Assembly: GCA_036924285.1 (NCBI GenBank) | Contig: JAYKYS010000002.1 | Location: forward strand, 8,804,001 to 8,868,000 | Direction of reading: 5' to 3' | DNA from: Asterella californica | Lineage: Eukaryota > Streptophyta > Marchantiopsida > Marchantiales > Aytoniaceae | DNA: 64,000 nucleotides | In this document: piece after piece, positions 34,167 to 44,115 of the stretch | Numbering within the stretch: the first letter of the stretch is position 1 | How the letters are laid out: each line of letters starts with the position of its first letter | Translations under genes and position numbers: made by a program | Notes under the pieces: generated by a model | Databases searched by the model: none | Told to the model about the DNA's origin: nothing | What the model saw: only the letters and a program-made list of their open reading frames with translations

Positions 34167-34703
34167 CTAAGAACCGAGAGACGAAGTCCTCTGTACTAAT
34201 CGGTACTCTGAGGATGCGTAAATCATCTCTAGGTGTAACAAATTTCTCCGAGAGATGGAGGTCCGCCGGTATACCTATGAAAGACCAAACCTTGCACTTT
34301 GACATCTTCACTCTCAGTCCTTCCAAGACCATTTGAGAGGCGAGGTGATCAAAGGTAACATAAACTTGATCCGCTGGACCTACGATATGCATATCATCAG
34401 CTAGAGCTGGAAAAACATAACATGGAGCAGCCAAGGGTGGTCAAGAGAGCTCTATAGCGAGCTAAGACAAAGAGAGGTCCACCCAAAAGGTCTCCCTTAC
34501 GAGTACATGCAGCGGAGCTGATGACTGTAACCTCCTCTATCGAAGGACCATGCTGATAATAAAGAAGGGGAAGAACCATAGAACAAACGTACGAAGAGAA
34601 CTAGACTCGCTAGAGATCCACCGCCATCCATGAGCTCCCTAAAGATAGAAGCGCAGGAAACGTTATTAAAAGTATGTTCACGTCCACTTGTAGGACGATT
34701 CAA
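34117..34703 (-). pseudogene. Reverse transcriptase palm of the retroelement
   Basis: Frame 34703-34497 has FNNVSCASIFRELMDG. The adjacent frame has TRKGDLLGGPLFVLARYRAL, the RT motif normally written QGDPLGPLLF. Frame 34434-34117 has LADDMHIVGP, the [YF]ADD active site with Leu in the first position, followed by GLRVKMSKCKVWS, the motif after the active site. At least two frame changes are needed, so the enzyme is dead. Confidence 0.75.
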
Positions 34704-34829
34704 TCGGGATGGATGTCCAAGAGAGCCCTAATGTCGAAAGATACAGACTCACAACCTCCATGCGCTCCAAACTGATGTGGACAAAGATGATCGTGAAAAG
34801 TATCTCGAAGCTAAAGAACAATGGTACGA

Positions 34830-35228
34830 CTAATAAGTCATAAGAGAATCTGATGACTGTCGAATCCCTTTATCATCCTTCGTCATGACCAAAAATCTAG
34901 CTACCTCCAGCACATGAACTATAGAATGAGGAAAATGTCCCTGAGCTACTGCTGCCGCTACCTGAAAAAGCTCCGTGAAACCACTAGAGGGGTTGTCTGT
35001 CAAAAAATGATCTCGTAGGTGCTCGTAGACCATCCCAGACATACCTCTAGAAGATAGACATGTAGTCGTACACAAGATCTGGGAAAACAAAGATCTATCG
35101 AGATATAATGGCTCCTCGGACTGATAGTCTTGAACCTCAAGAGGTGAGAGATCATCCGATGGAGGATGAAGGAGATGTAACGAAGCGATCGTCTCCTCAG
35201 TAAGACATATCACAGATAAAAGATGCAA
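34830..35228 (-). pseudogene. Reverse transcriptase finger region
   Basis: This frame contains SSRGMSGMVYEHLRDHF and, further on, VAQGHFPHSIVHVLEVARFL followed by MTKDDKGIRQ. The order Gly-rich, EHL, VAxGxxP, then a KxxKGIRP-like end is typical of the RT finger domain in non-LTR elements. Confidence 0.65.
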
Positions 35229-35640
35229 TGCTCTAGCAGCTCTACTCTACTCTCTTACCTGATCTAACATCCTACAATGTCGAATGTGGATGAAAGATGG
35301 GACATCACGTATAAGAGACAGACTCACTCCTACCTCGTACCGCACGTACTGATTTCTCATGTAAGATCGCCCAATCACTTGTACGAAATCTCTGAAGATG
35401 GACCGTCACCTCCCGATGTCCTCTTCTACCACCTCGAATATAACGAAGGCACCAACGAGGAATTAAGAGGAACAGTAACCACACCACCTCGTCCTTGGTG
35501 TTTCGTGCCAACATGTCGAGATGTAGACGGAATGCATGCCTCATCTCGTCATGAAGAGCACGGATAACCAATGGAACAAACGCGGACAAAGAAAACTCAT
35601 CTCGGACAATTTCAAAATAGTGTTAGACTCTCAACCATTC

Positions 35641-35865
35641 TCACAACTCAAGAAAAACTTTAGGAAGAAGGACTAATGGTGTCATAATGATTGCACATGT
35701 AGACCTCCGCTCTCGGCTAACTTGGGCATCCCAGGTGGTCCTATCATAGCTCTTGTGCATCTTTCTCACATGAGATTTTACCTTTTGCGAGGTAAATAAC
35801 TGATTGCACTCCGGGCATGGTGTGTCTCGAATTAGTATCGATCTCATGAGAGAGAAAGTACCCAT
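35641..35865 (-). pseudogene. N-terminal zinc-finger part of the retroelement
   Basis: The start MGTFSLMRSILIRD (ATG 35865) leads into a C-x2-C-x11-H-x4-H finger at 35817-35755 (CPECNQLFTS, then KSHVRKMH). A longer frame to 35970 is mostly hydrophobic leader-like sequence and probably not coding. The finger would bind nucleic acid. It is upstream and in the same orientation as the RT pieces. Confidence 0.55.
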
Positions 35866-35970
35866 AGCTAAAAAAGAATGATGTCCAACCAAACGGTACT
35901 CATAATAAAAATACCTAAAAAAAGAAAACCCACTAAAAAGAAGAACCTTGATATGTAGAAATAAAAACAC

Positions 35971-36510
35971 ACTAAATGTAGCTTAATCTCTCAAAAACCT
36001 TAAACAAAAGACTGTCGAACCCTAAAACCTCAAAATAAATCTCAAAAAAATATATTTAATATTCATTCATTTCTTCCATCTATCCCAAAAAGGAGAGGAG
36101 GGTAAGAAGAGGTTACGAGTGTAATAGAGGTTGGCGTATAGTAACTTACACCATAGTGATAGAGAAAACTTTGGAATGACAAATTGCAAGCATAACTAGA
36201 GGAGGAGAGGGGCGGAGCTCGAGGACTCCTCAATAAAAAAGAAGAGCAATGTAGAAATGTCGGATGGCTGTTGCGACATGAGAATGTTCAGATAAATCCT
36301 CTGTGATAACCCTCAAATAGTTTTGAATCCATGGAAGTACAAAGTGAGTACATGAAGGTAACTTGGTTTGAAAAGTTAGCTAATACTTGGTTTGGAAAGT
36401 TAACAAATGTGTATAATCGAGTTCGGACCAAGTAAAATTACGTAAGGAAAAGCATATGTCCAAGATGGTACTCCCAAGTAGTGAAGTAGAAGAGATGACA
36501 AGTACAATAT
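35971..36510. other. AT-rich spacer, no supported gene
   Basis: A-rich runs (36000-36060) and a degenerate short tandem near 36358-36410 (ACTTGGTTTGAAAAGTTA and ACTTGGTTTGGAAAGTTA). Nothing else. Confidence 0.55.
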
Positions 36511-36624
36511 GCGATACCTAACTATTTTTATGACCAACATCTACAACTGTAATATTGAGCAACAAAAGCGATACCTAACTATTTTTATGACCAACATCTA
36601 TAACTGTAATATTGAGCAATAAAA
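36511..36624. repeat. 57-bp tandem duplication
   Basis: GCGATACCTAACTATTTTTA starts at 36511 and again at 36568; the two units differ at two positions. Confidence 0.9.
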
Positions 36625-37689
36625 CAATTAGTAAAGTGCATGATGAAAAACGAGTCTCTAAATAATGTTCATGACAAGCTTGAACATACAGAAAACAATA
36701 TTGAACAGTCTGGATTAGTCGAACTAGCCTTCTTAACACTAGAGTGTTAACAGTGAAAAATTTTACGGACAATTCTCTTAACAAAGGTACCAAACACAGC
36801 AATAGAGAATGAATAGATGTACACTGCAAACCTAACCAAGATATCACTGCCAAGATATCACCTTTATATTTTGGAGCACTTTAGCATTCATGGACTTGAA
36901 GATATGGTTGCATTGTGACATCCATCTAAGAATATATTTGTGCATTTTTCTTGTTAAGATCTTGAGAGTGGAATTTTCAAACAACGGATACACTCTTTCA
37001 TGCATTCGTTGGTATTTGTTGACCTAGCAAACCTTGGTCTTTCTCAACATATTGATAAAGTCAAGAGATTAGAAGACTTCCAATATTCAGTAGAGGAGAA
37101 AAATCCACGTTATGGATAACACCTGAGCTTGTTCATGTGAAAGCTAGACATGAACCGAAGAGTCCGAACAATGAGCTGCTCATTACACCTTACAAAGAAA
37201 CGACATACATTTATGCTCTCGGTTGAATCACAAGTGAGTTATGTGATGATTTTTTCACTAATATGACTCCAATGGAGGAGTGAGGAGCGACGAAAGACAT
37301 TACAATAAAAGATATCCTAGGTAAGAACAAGTACATCAAGTGTTACATGCTCAGTTGTTGCGTGAAGCAATTGATATCATAATCATATCATCTATTGGTC
37401 CTGATGCTATTAGACGTAAGACGGCGCATCATTTTGTCATGATATTCAAAGATGAACTAAAACTTGATCCACTTGTTTGTAGCAGATCAATAGTGAGTAG
37501 CGCTCTTCAGAAGACACATCCACTGAACCACGAGGAGCGCATTACGTATGTAATTTCTCATGATTTCTCTTTTACACAATTGTAGCATAAAAAATTTCGT
37601 TCCTCAAGAAAAGTTACACTAATTACACTGTTCTAAGTTCTAAGATATGTTCAAACTCACAAACACACTGGTTTCATCCAGAAGTATCT
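36625..37689. other. Degenerate, partly coding-like spacer
   Basis: No gene is supported. From about 37108 one plus frame stays open with plausible composition (PELVHVKARHEPKSP, then PYKETTYIYALG, a TGA, ITSELCDDFFTNMTP). This suggests a decayed gene or transposon part of unknown kind. The 82-codon frame at 37340-37585 has no recognisable domain. Confidence 0.4.
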
Positions 37690-38337
37690 TCTAACCCATA
37701 CAACCATGCAACTTCTAGACCTTTCAAAAGATAATCCATCGATTGTTCAAGCCTTGGTAAAGACATGTGATAGTAGGTATAGACAGTGGCTTAGGTTGCT
37801 CTTCTTTTCTATGGGCTGACAAGACGACACATTGCACTACTACTGTGTACATGCCCATTGGATTGATGCTCGGTCAAAAGCCGATTATGCCGGCAGATGA
37901 AGACTTTCCTACATTGACTATCTTATCGTGGGAAAAAGAAATGGATCGTGTACAACTTCTTGCACTTCGAATTAGGCAGTTACAACATAGAGAGGAGGAT
38001 CTTATACAGACACAACAGAAGCTGAAAGAGACTCGTTTCAAGAATAAAGACAAGTTTGACAAGACCCTCAAGCTGCGATCGAAGCTCATACATGTTGGAG
38101 ACTGGGTTTTTGTATATTCATGACAGTACGCTAGAGAACCAGGACTCTATTGTTCAGAAATTCTCTATGAGGTGGTTTGGTTCGTATGTTGTCTTAGAAG
38201 TGCATCAGAATACTACTTATTCTCTGCAGGAGCTTGATGATACACCTCTAAGGCTTCCTGTCGCTGGCAAGCATATCAAGTTGTTCAGAAGGAGAGAATC
38301 TGTTGAGCTAGCAATTTTTGGACAGATCAGCTGATGG
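37690..38337 (+). pseudogene. Ty3/gypsy integrase C-terminal fragment
   Basis: Frames at 37767-38123 and 38056-38334 give the end of a gypsy integrase: FLWADKTTHCTTTVYMPIGL, LGQKPIMPADEDFP, a helical segment LALRIRQLQHREEDL, then VGDWVFVY, SMRWFGSYVV, and VAGKHIKLFRRRE. One frame change is needed near 38115. This lineage is typical of non-seed plants (recalled), and is possibly the same one as the gag at 8022-8828. No other pol domains remain around it. Confidence 0.8.
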
Positions 38338-38956
38338 ATGCTGATACAGATCTGCTACTTGACGAAGACGTTGAAGGTGTTGAAGAGGACGATGGCAATT
38401 AAGAGAACCTTGGAGACTAGTGGAAGAGTTGGCATATACCGGAGGATGTGCAGGTTTCGAGGGGATGAATGTCGTATTGCATAGCATTCCACATGATGAA
38501 ACACGACTTAAGAAGATACTTAGATGGACATTTGTTCAAGAAGCTGCACCACAACTTATCAAGCTGAGTAGGAGCTAAGCTAGAGCTATGCTTGACAAAG
38601 CTGCCCTCTAGCTTGAGTTGAAATATCATCTTGAAGAGAGCGAAAAGTTCCAGAATGCGGAGCTCGTTGAGATGAACGATTTCATGCATTTGGTTGGAAG
38701 AAAAAACATTCTAAGTAATAGTTAGTACAAGTTTTAAGTTATGAAAAGTACAAAAGAGAGAAATCTATCGGTTCTAGCTCGTGACTTGAATTAATGATAT
38801 GACAGTGTGAGTGCATAAGTGTTAGCGAGTACTATAGTTTTGACTTCTCATTCACTAAAAAAGAATTGTACAGAGAAGTTGATATAAGAAAAGAGAGTAA
38901 GATCGTACAGATAATTTCCTTTAGGAATATGTACTAACTCTATTTGCTTTTTGAAC
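38338..38956. other. Unassigned, no supported gene
   Basis: Downstream flank of the gypsy fragment. No repeats or domains recognised. Confidence 0.5.
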
Positions 38957-39039
38957 GGAAACAGAGACCATCCTAGTGATAGGGCGTCGACTTAGAAAGA
39001 AAGAGGTCTCTGAATCAAATCCTCTTGGTTTGTGTTTCC
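38957..39039 (+). other. tRNA-related sequence (SINE head or decayed tRNA)
   Basis: Seven-base ends GGAAACA (38957-38963) and TGTTTCC (39033-39039) are perfectly complementary over an 83-nt span. Inside are an A-box-like CTAGTGATAGGGC and a B-box-like GGTCTCTGAATCAAATCC in the right order. The T-loop and stem are imperfect, so a functional tRNA is unlikely. A tRNA-derived SINE head is possible because a dispersed repeat follows at 39047. Confidence 0.35.
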
Positions 39040-39046
39040 TATTTTG

Positions 39047-39116
39047 ACATGTTGGTCTCTTAGATGAGAGTCTATGTTGGATATGCAACCATATCCTATA
39101 TATCTAAGGACGGGAC
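39047..39116. repeat. Dispersed TGTTGGTCTC repeat, copy 1
   Basis: About 70 bp beginning TGTTGGTCTCTTAGATGAGA, matching 46408-46475 and more weakly 52920-52990. All begin TGTTG after CA, as an LTR edge would. The family is undefined. Confidence 0.6.
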
Positions 39117-40386
39117 ATTACTAAACTCCTCAGCTCTTCGATGAATACATGCACAATGCTACGGAGTACTTGTGCTGTTCCGAAGATTGCAGAGATCAGC
39201 CCAACTTCCTTGTAGCACTGTGGTGTCATTTCTGAACGAAATACAGCGTGTGGGTGTGCTTCGATAGTTCTGACCACAGAGCAAAATTTCGCGGTTGAAT
39301 TCTTTGTGTTTTCGTTCTAATATCAGGTGAAACTGACTTTCCCTCTTTTTTTCGCTGCCTCTCTCTGGGGCTCACTCGGCCTTTGTCTTTCTCTATGCAG
39401 AGCCTCCCTTCCCTTCCCTTGTATGGAACGTTCTGGCGGGCAGAAACGATGCGGGGCCGAATTCTCTAAAGCAGGGAGACACACGAGGAGACACACTGAC
39501 AAGAGATGAGAGGGAGCCAGTGAAACATAGAGTGAAAACAGAGATTCGGTGAGATTCGGTGGAGGGCTCGTGATTTTTCAGTTGCTGTCCAATTGGATAT
39601 TTCCTTACTGTCATTCAACTCGTTGATTGCTCCATACGCTTGCTTTTTCCTGTCGAGTGGTTGTGGATTTCTTAGTAATTTTTATCGTCGTGTAGGGCGG
39701 TGTGGTGACAAAGAAGATAGAAGTGAGCGCAGGATTGAAGAGAAGCGAAGAGAAGAAAGAATCTTATTTCCGTGTATGACTTGAATGGTTATTGACATCG
39801 GATGAGCACACTTGGCCTTGTAAAAGAAGTGGAAGAAGAAGAAAGTACGATACTTGAGAGATTTAAATTTCTGATGTCTTCCGCATCACGGAGAGGTTCG
39901 ATTTGCTTCAACTTTGTTCCGAACATTTGTATGTCCAGACATAAATCTGAGATCTAAGATCAAATTGCTCTTCTTTACCGGAGAGTCAGGTCATATTCTG
40001 CATAAAGCAAGGTTTGAGGTCTGCACTTCTTCCGCACAATGTTGGGAAACTACTGGTAGATACTATTAGTGAGAAAGTTCTCCTATACATCTTGATGGGT
40101 ATATCCTTCAGAAGTTGCAAAATACCAAACTCAACTTCTGAATCAACGAATAGAACTGATTGGTCCAAAGAGGCTTGTAATATTATTTGTAACAGATAAA
40201 AAACGGGACACGTGATCTAAGATTGTGCAGACTTGCTTCTGATACAACGAATCAAGTTGAAGACTCGGGGAAGAAGACATTGCACGCTTAAGAACATCGA
40301 TTTGCTCTTTCAAGTAATTGCTATCTGCTCTTTCAATAATTGCTATCACTTAAAAGACCCTAATAGTCGAGCTAAAGTCTTGACGA
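39117..40386. other. R3: inverted block A end and 3' flank of 'b'
   Basis: Matches 16115-17350 in reverse complement with few changes. Frames here are shadows of the same non-coding sequence. Confidence 0.8.
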
Positions 40387-40755
40387 TCATTCGGGGCTGG
40401 ACTCCTTCTCGACCAGTACTGACACAGCACCGAACCCGTCGTCCAAGACTAGCACTGTGGTGTTGATGGTGAAAAACTGGTTGGTGATAGTCTCCTTGGT
40501 CATCAAGTTCACAATCTTGAACAGATCTTGATTGGCTTTGGAGATTTCCGAAAATATACCAGATACGTTTGGAGCCATATTTCCGATGATGAGGTTTTGG
40601 GTGACATCAAACACGCTGATGTTCGTTGCAAGAGCTTGATTCTTCACGAGTACCGCAGCATCTGTGTGGCCAAGAAGAGATGCTGAACAGAGGACTGCTA
40701 CAATCGCCACTGCCAGAACCTTCGAATTCGCTAGGTTCAGTACTGAACCTGCCAT
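40387..40755 (-). CDS. Small secreted glycoprotein, gene 'b' of R3
   Basis: An intact 122-residue frame, nearly identical to gene 'b' of R1. The visible changes are I to V in the signal peptide (VAVLCS), N-V-T to N-V-S in the middle sequon, and A to E at the last residue (ESSPE). The sequon change keeps it a glycosylation site. An upstream in-frame ATG at 40815 exists as in R1, and I prefer 40755 for the same reason. TATAAATA lies at 40942-40949, 187 bp upstream. It is divergent from gene 'a' at 42594. Function unknown. Confidence 0.83.
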   Translation of the reverse strand: MAGSVLNLANSKVLAVAIVAVLCSASLLGHTDAAVLVKNQALATNISVFDVTQNLIIGNMAPNVSGIFSEISKANQDLFKIVNLMTKETITNQFFTINTTVLVLDDGFGAVSVLVEKESSPE

Positions 40756-40941
40756 CTCTGCGAGCAAAGTGAGCTTCCGATCGGAAGGAGGAAACTCTGT
40801 AGCTGGAAAGTTCAAGTTAAGAAGTGTAGAAGATTCCTTTCACTATGTTTTGTTCGTCGACCGAAGGAATGAAGGCCAAGAGAGCTTGTCTAGTTGTAGT
40901 AGTGAAGAGTGAGTGATTGCAGCTGGACTCATCCTGGAACA

Positions 40942-41170
40942 TATTTATACATCCGATTATGAGTGACTAGTGTAAGTGGGTCCATCAGCATGGTTGTTGT
41001 TGATGTCGAGCCAGCACCTGTACATGGAAGATCTGAATAACTGCTGCTCCAGTCGGAAGTAATTACGGAGACAAAAGTTGGACGGCCTCCGCAGCAAGAC
41101 AGCAAGCAACTTCCGATACCTCGGACAGAAGTTCCCAAGAGAGAACATGTTCTGACGAGCCAGATGCAGG
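40942..41170 (-). promoter_or_regulatory. Upstream module and TATA of gene 'b', R3
   Basis: Mirror image of 15330-15558. The minus strand has TATAAATA, CCATGTACAGGTGCTGGCTC, GCAGCAGTTATTCAGATC and GGGAACTTCTGTCC. A short difference near 41055 distinguishes it from R1 (CGGAAGTAATTACGG in place of TCAATTACTTCCAC-like sequence). Confidence 0.55.
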
Positions 41171-42009
41171 GCCCAAAAGCTTACTGATATGCCAGGTGTA
41201 TGAATTCGAAAGCCGGCAATGAGCAGTCGCGAATCTTCCTCTAAACAAAAAGACAACAAGCTGAGATGAAACGAAAGTATTTCTGCAGTATACCGAACAT
41301 GTTCCAGCCTCCAGGTCTCGAAGAAAGCGTTTCTGAGATGGACACGCTCTAGATCTGTATGGAAAGGTCCCTTTCCGAAGCTCTGGCAGTTCGAGGAAGG
41401 ACAGACTTCAAAGTTGTGCTTGTTTTCCTGGCACGGAAATCGTCATTTCGTGAACTTGCAACAGTTTCCAGTGTCGTGATCGTTATAGGATTTCGGTGGG
41501 CTTTTTTCTCCTGGTTTGAGTATAGCATCCCAGTTTGCTCCAGGCACCTTCAGGCATGTACAATATGCAATACAAGCTGATAGAAACGAAATACAAAATC
41601 TAATGTAGAACTTGAAGAATGGAATACAGTAAGAATGAAAATTACAGTAACAATGAAACCAAGCCAGCAAGAGTTAGTGTACAAAAGGTCAAAAGGCACG
41701 AATAAGATAAGCACAACCCGTTAGTCGGAAAACTATACGAAACTATTAGGCCCTAAAGCTTTTCACTCACGCAGCTGTAGGTAATGAATAGGTGTACACT
41801 CAAGACACTTATCACCATCATAAACATGCATAGCTTGCAGCATAACACTCTCTATTGGGAGAAGAAGTTAACTGCTACCGACAACGTCACGATTGACGCA
41901 TTCCCCAACTGTACTAGTTAAAGTTGAAGTCTTTAGACTCTTTACTTCAGCGGCATGTCCGGAATAGCACTGTAGAAGTATAACTCCGTTTCCTCTCGGC
42001 TTCTTGTGT
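41171..42009. other. Intergenic spacer of the divergent pair, R3
   Basis: Inverted match to 14481-15329, lacking a short stretch near 41575. No gene supported. Confidence 0.7.
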
Positions 42010-42368
42010 TTTGCTCATTTCCAGCGTTCATAACGAAATCAACACTCGGCAAATCGATAGCCTTCTGGTTTCCTGCATCTGGCTCGTGACAATATATTCT
42101 CTGGTGGGAACTTGTGTCCAGCGTTGGGAACTTGCTTCATGCTGGTCTTGCTGCGAAGCCCGTCCAAGTTTTGTCTCTGGCGTGTTGAAACTCACATTTT
42201 GCTTCTGCAAAGCATGCGGAGGAACGACATGTTTACGTCCTGGTGAGCTAATCGCATGAAGCAGCAGTGATTCAGATTCTCCATGTATAAGTTTTGGCTG
42301 GACATCAACGAGAATCATGCTAATGGAACACCTACACCAGCTGTCACTCATTAGCGGATGTATAAATT
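42010..42368 (+). promoter_or_regulatory. Upstream module and TATA of gene 'a', R3
   Basis: Plus-strand equivalent of 14117-14480: GGGAACTTGTGTCC, CTGCGAAGCCCGTCCAA, GAAGCAGCAGTGATTCAG, CCATGTATAAGTTTTGGCTG (CATGTATA here instead of CATGTACA), ending TATAAATT at 42361-42368, 226 bp before the ATG. Confidence 0.55.
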
Positions 42369-42593
42369 CTCTAGGATGATTCCGGCTGCAGTCACTCACT
42401 CTTCACTACTGCAACTTACAAGCTCTTGATAGAAGCTCTCCTGGCCTTCATTCCTCCAGTCGAAAGACTTGGACTTCGAATAGCTGGAGAGTGAAACGAT
42501 AGCTGAAGAGTGAAAGGACATCGTCTACGCTTCTTAAATATAATTCTGCAGCTACAGAGTTTCAAATTCTAGAGTCGTACTTCACTCGTAGAG

Positions 42594-42944
42594 ATGGCAG
42601 CTTCGGTGAAGGTTCTGGCAGTGGCGGTTGTAGCAATCCTCTGTTCAGCATCTCTTCTTGGTCACACCGATGCTGCAATACTCGTGAAGAATCAAGCTCT
42701 TGCAACGAACATCAGCGTGTTTGATGTCACCCAAAACCTCATCATCGGAAATATGGGTCCCAACGCATCTGGTATATTTTCTGATATCTCCAAGGCCAAT
42801 CAGGATCTGTTCAAAATTGTGAACTTGATGACCAAGGAGACTATCACCAATCAGTTCTTCACCATCAACACCACAGTGCTAGTCTTGGACGATGGGTTCG
42901 GTGCTGTGTCAGTACTGGTCGAGAAGGAGTCCAGCCCCGCATGA
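42594..42944 (+). CDS. Small secreted glycoprotein, gene 'a' of R3
   Basis: A 116-residue intact frame whose protein is identical to that of gene 'a' in R1 (signal peptide, sequons N39, N57 and N92, end ESSPA), although it is in an inverted segment 29 kb away. It faces away from gene 'b' at 40387-40755 across a 1.84-kb spacer, as in R1 (1.86 kb). The divergent pair was therefore duplicated as a unit. Function unknown. Confidence 0.85.
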   Translation: MAASVKVLAVAVVAILCSASLLGHTDAAILVKNQALATNISVFDVTQNLIIGNMGPNASGIFSDISKANQDLFKIVNLMTKETITNQFFTINTTVLVLDDGFGAVSVLVEKESSPA

Positions 42945-44080
42945 TCATCAAGACTTTAGCTCTATAATTATAGTCTTTTAAGTGATAGCAGTTGTTTGAA
43001 AGAGCAAATCGTGCGCTGTCTTCTTCCCCGAGTCTTCAACTTGGACTCGTCGTATCAAAACCAAGTCTGCACAATCCAGATTACGTGTTCCCTTCAAAAA
43101 ATCTTACAACCCTCTTTGGACAAATCACCGTGTAAGTTGAAGTGTTGAGTTTCGTGTTCTTCAACTTCTGAAGGATGCACTAGCCAAGATTTAGGAGTTC
43201 AGTAGAACTTTCTCAGTGTTCTCTACCCTTAGCTTTTAACATTCAACTGGTGTTAAGAACTAATGATACGTTGGGGTAGTACAGAACAAGACATCCAAGT
43301 TTTGCTCAATGCGGAATATGACCTGACTTGCCGGTAAAACCAACAGCAATTTATCCAGAGAAATGAGGCAAGTATTTGAGGATCCGAGCTCCGGGAAAAA
43401 TGAAATACTGACCCGCTTTCCTGCACGATAGGCGGAATCTCTTTTTTCTAATAAAATTCATTTTATTCATGTGGGGGCACAGATATATTGCGGGATCCGT
43501 TAGATCCGTACTACATTCCACATGTTTGCGCTGGATACACACTTTTCAAATATGATTTCAAACCTCCAGAATTCTCGACATAAACCCGAACTTCCATCTC
43601 CATTCATGTGTATGGTTTTTGACAGTCAACGTAGTGTTCTCATGTTCATGTGAACCTCATATCTACGAGGTAAACCGAATAGGAAAAGGAATTCCAGTAG
43701 ACCTAGGTGCAGCTGTAAGGTTCAAATTCCAGAGGGCCTAGTTTCAAATCAGTGAAAGGAGAAGTCCAGAGCAGTAACATTTGCCTCCAGATTCGGTTCT
43801 TGTTGCGATGGATGATGATTTTTCAGTTTAGCTCAGCTTTAGACAAAAAACTGGGTTCAAGGAACTTGCGTACAGGCGGGTAAAGTCAAATAGGAATTCT
43901 AGGGAATTCAGGGTTATTGAGTTCTAGAGCGGAGGTTGATTCCAAGAGTTGAAGCACAGACAAGTCCTGCAACTGAAGGTAGTTCAGAATGCGGGGGTCG
44001 ATAAAAGTATTTTGATTCAAAAAGGAAAGTTGCTCTGTGGACCAGGATTTCCAATTCATAGGTTTCATTCTTCCCTTGTA
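42945..44080. other. R3: inverted block X, non-coding
   Basis: Reverse complement of about 12400-13500. It stops where a short inverted block A fragment begins. No gene supported. Confidence 0.8.
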
Positions 44081-44115
44081 TGGAACGTTCTGGCTGGCAG
44101 AAACGATGCGGGGCC

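Larger units (their letters stand above)
33156..35865 (-). mobile_element. Decayed non-LTR-type retroelement with zinc finger
   Basis: Minus-strand fragments in order: an N-terminal C2H2-like zinc finger (35755-35817), an RT finger region (34830-35228), RT palm (34117-34703), and a C-terminal region (33253-34166). No LTRs, primer site or integrase were seen, so a LINE-like or other target-primed element is favoured. Frame breaks are frequent. The exact ends, tail and target duplication could not be found. Confidence 0.65.
39117..44113. repeat. Array copy R3, inverted
   Basis: This segment is the reverse complement of R1 material in collinear order: part of block A (39117-39690), 3' flank of 'b', gene 'b', spacer, gene 'a', block X (to about 44080), then a short inverted piece of block A (44082-44113, around TGGAACGTTCTGGCTGGCAG). 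It therefore faces R1, R2 and R4 as a large inverted repeat. Confidence 0.92.

Noticed and set aside
36511..36624. CRISPR-like or satellite repeat
   Set aside because: Only two direct units with no spacers; it is a plain tandem duplication. No CRISPR array exists in this window.
38417..38689. 90-codon minus-strand frame next to the gypsy integrase fragment
   Set aside because: No recognisable motif, opposite strand to the fragment, and composition typical of a chance frame.
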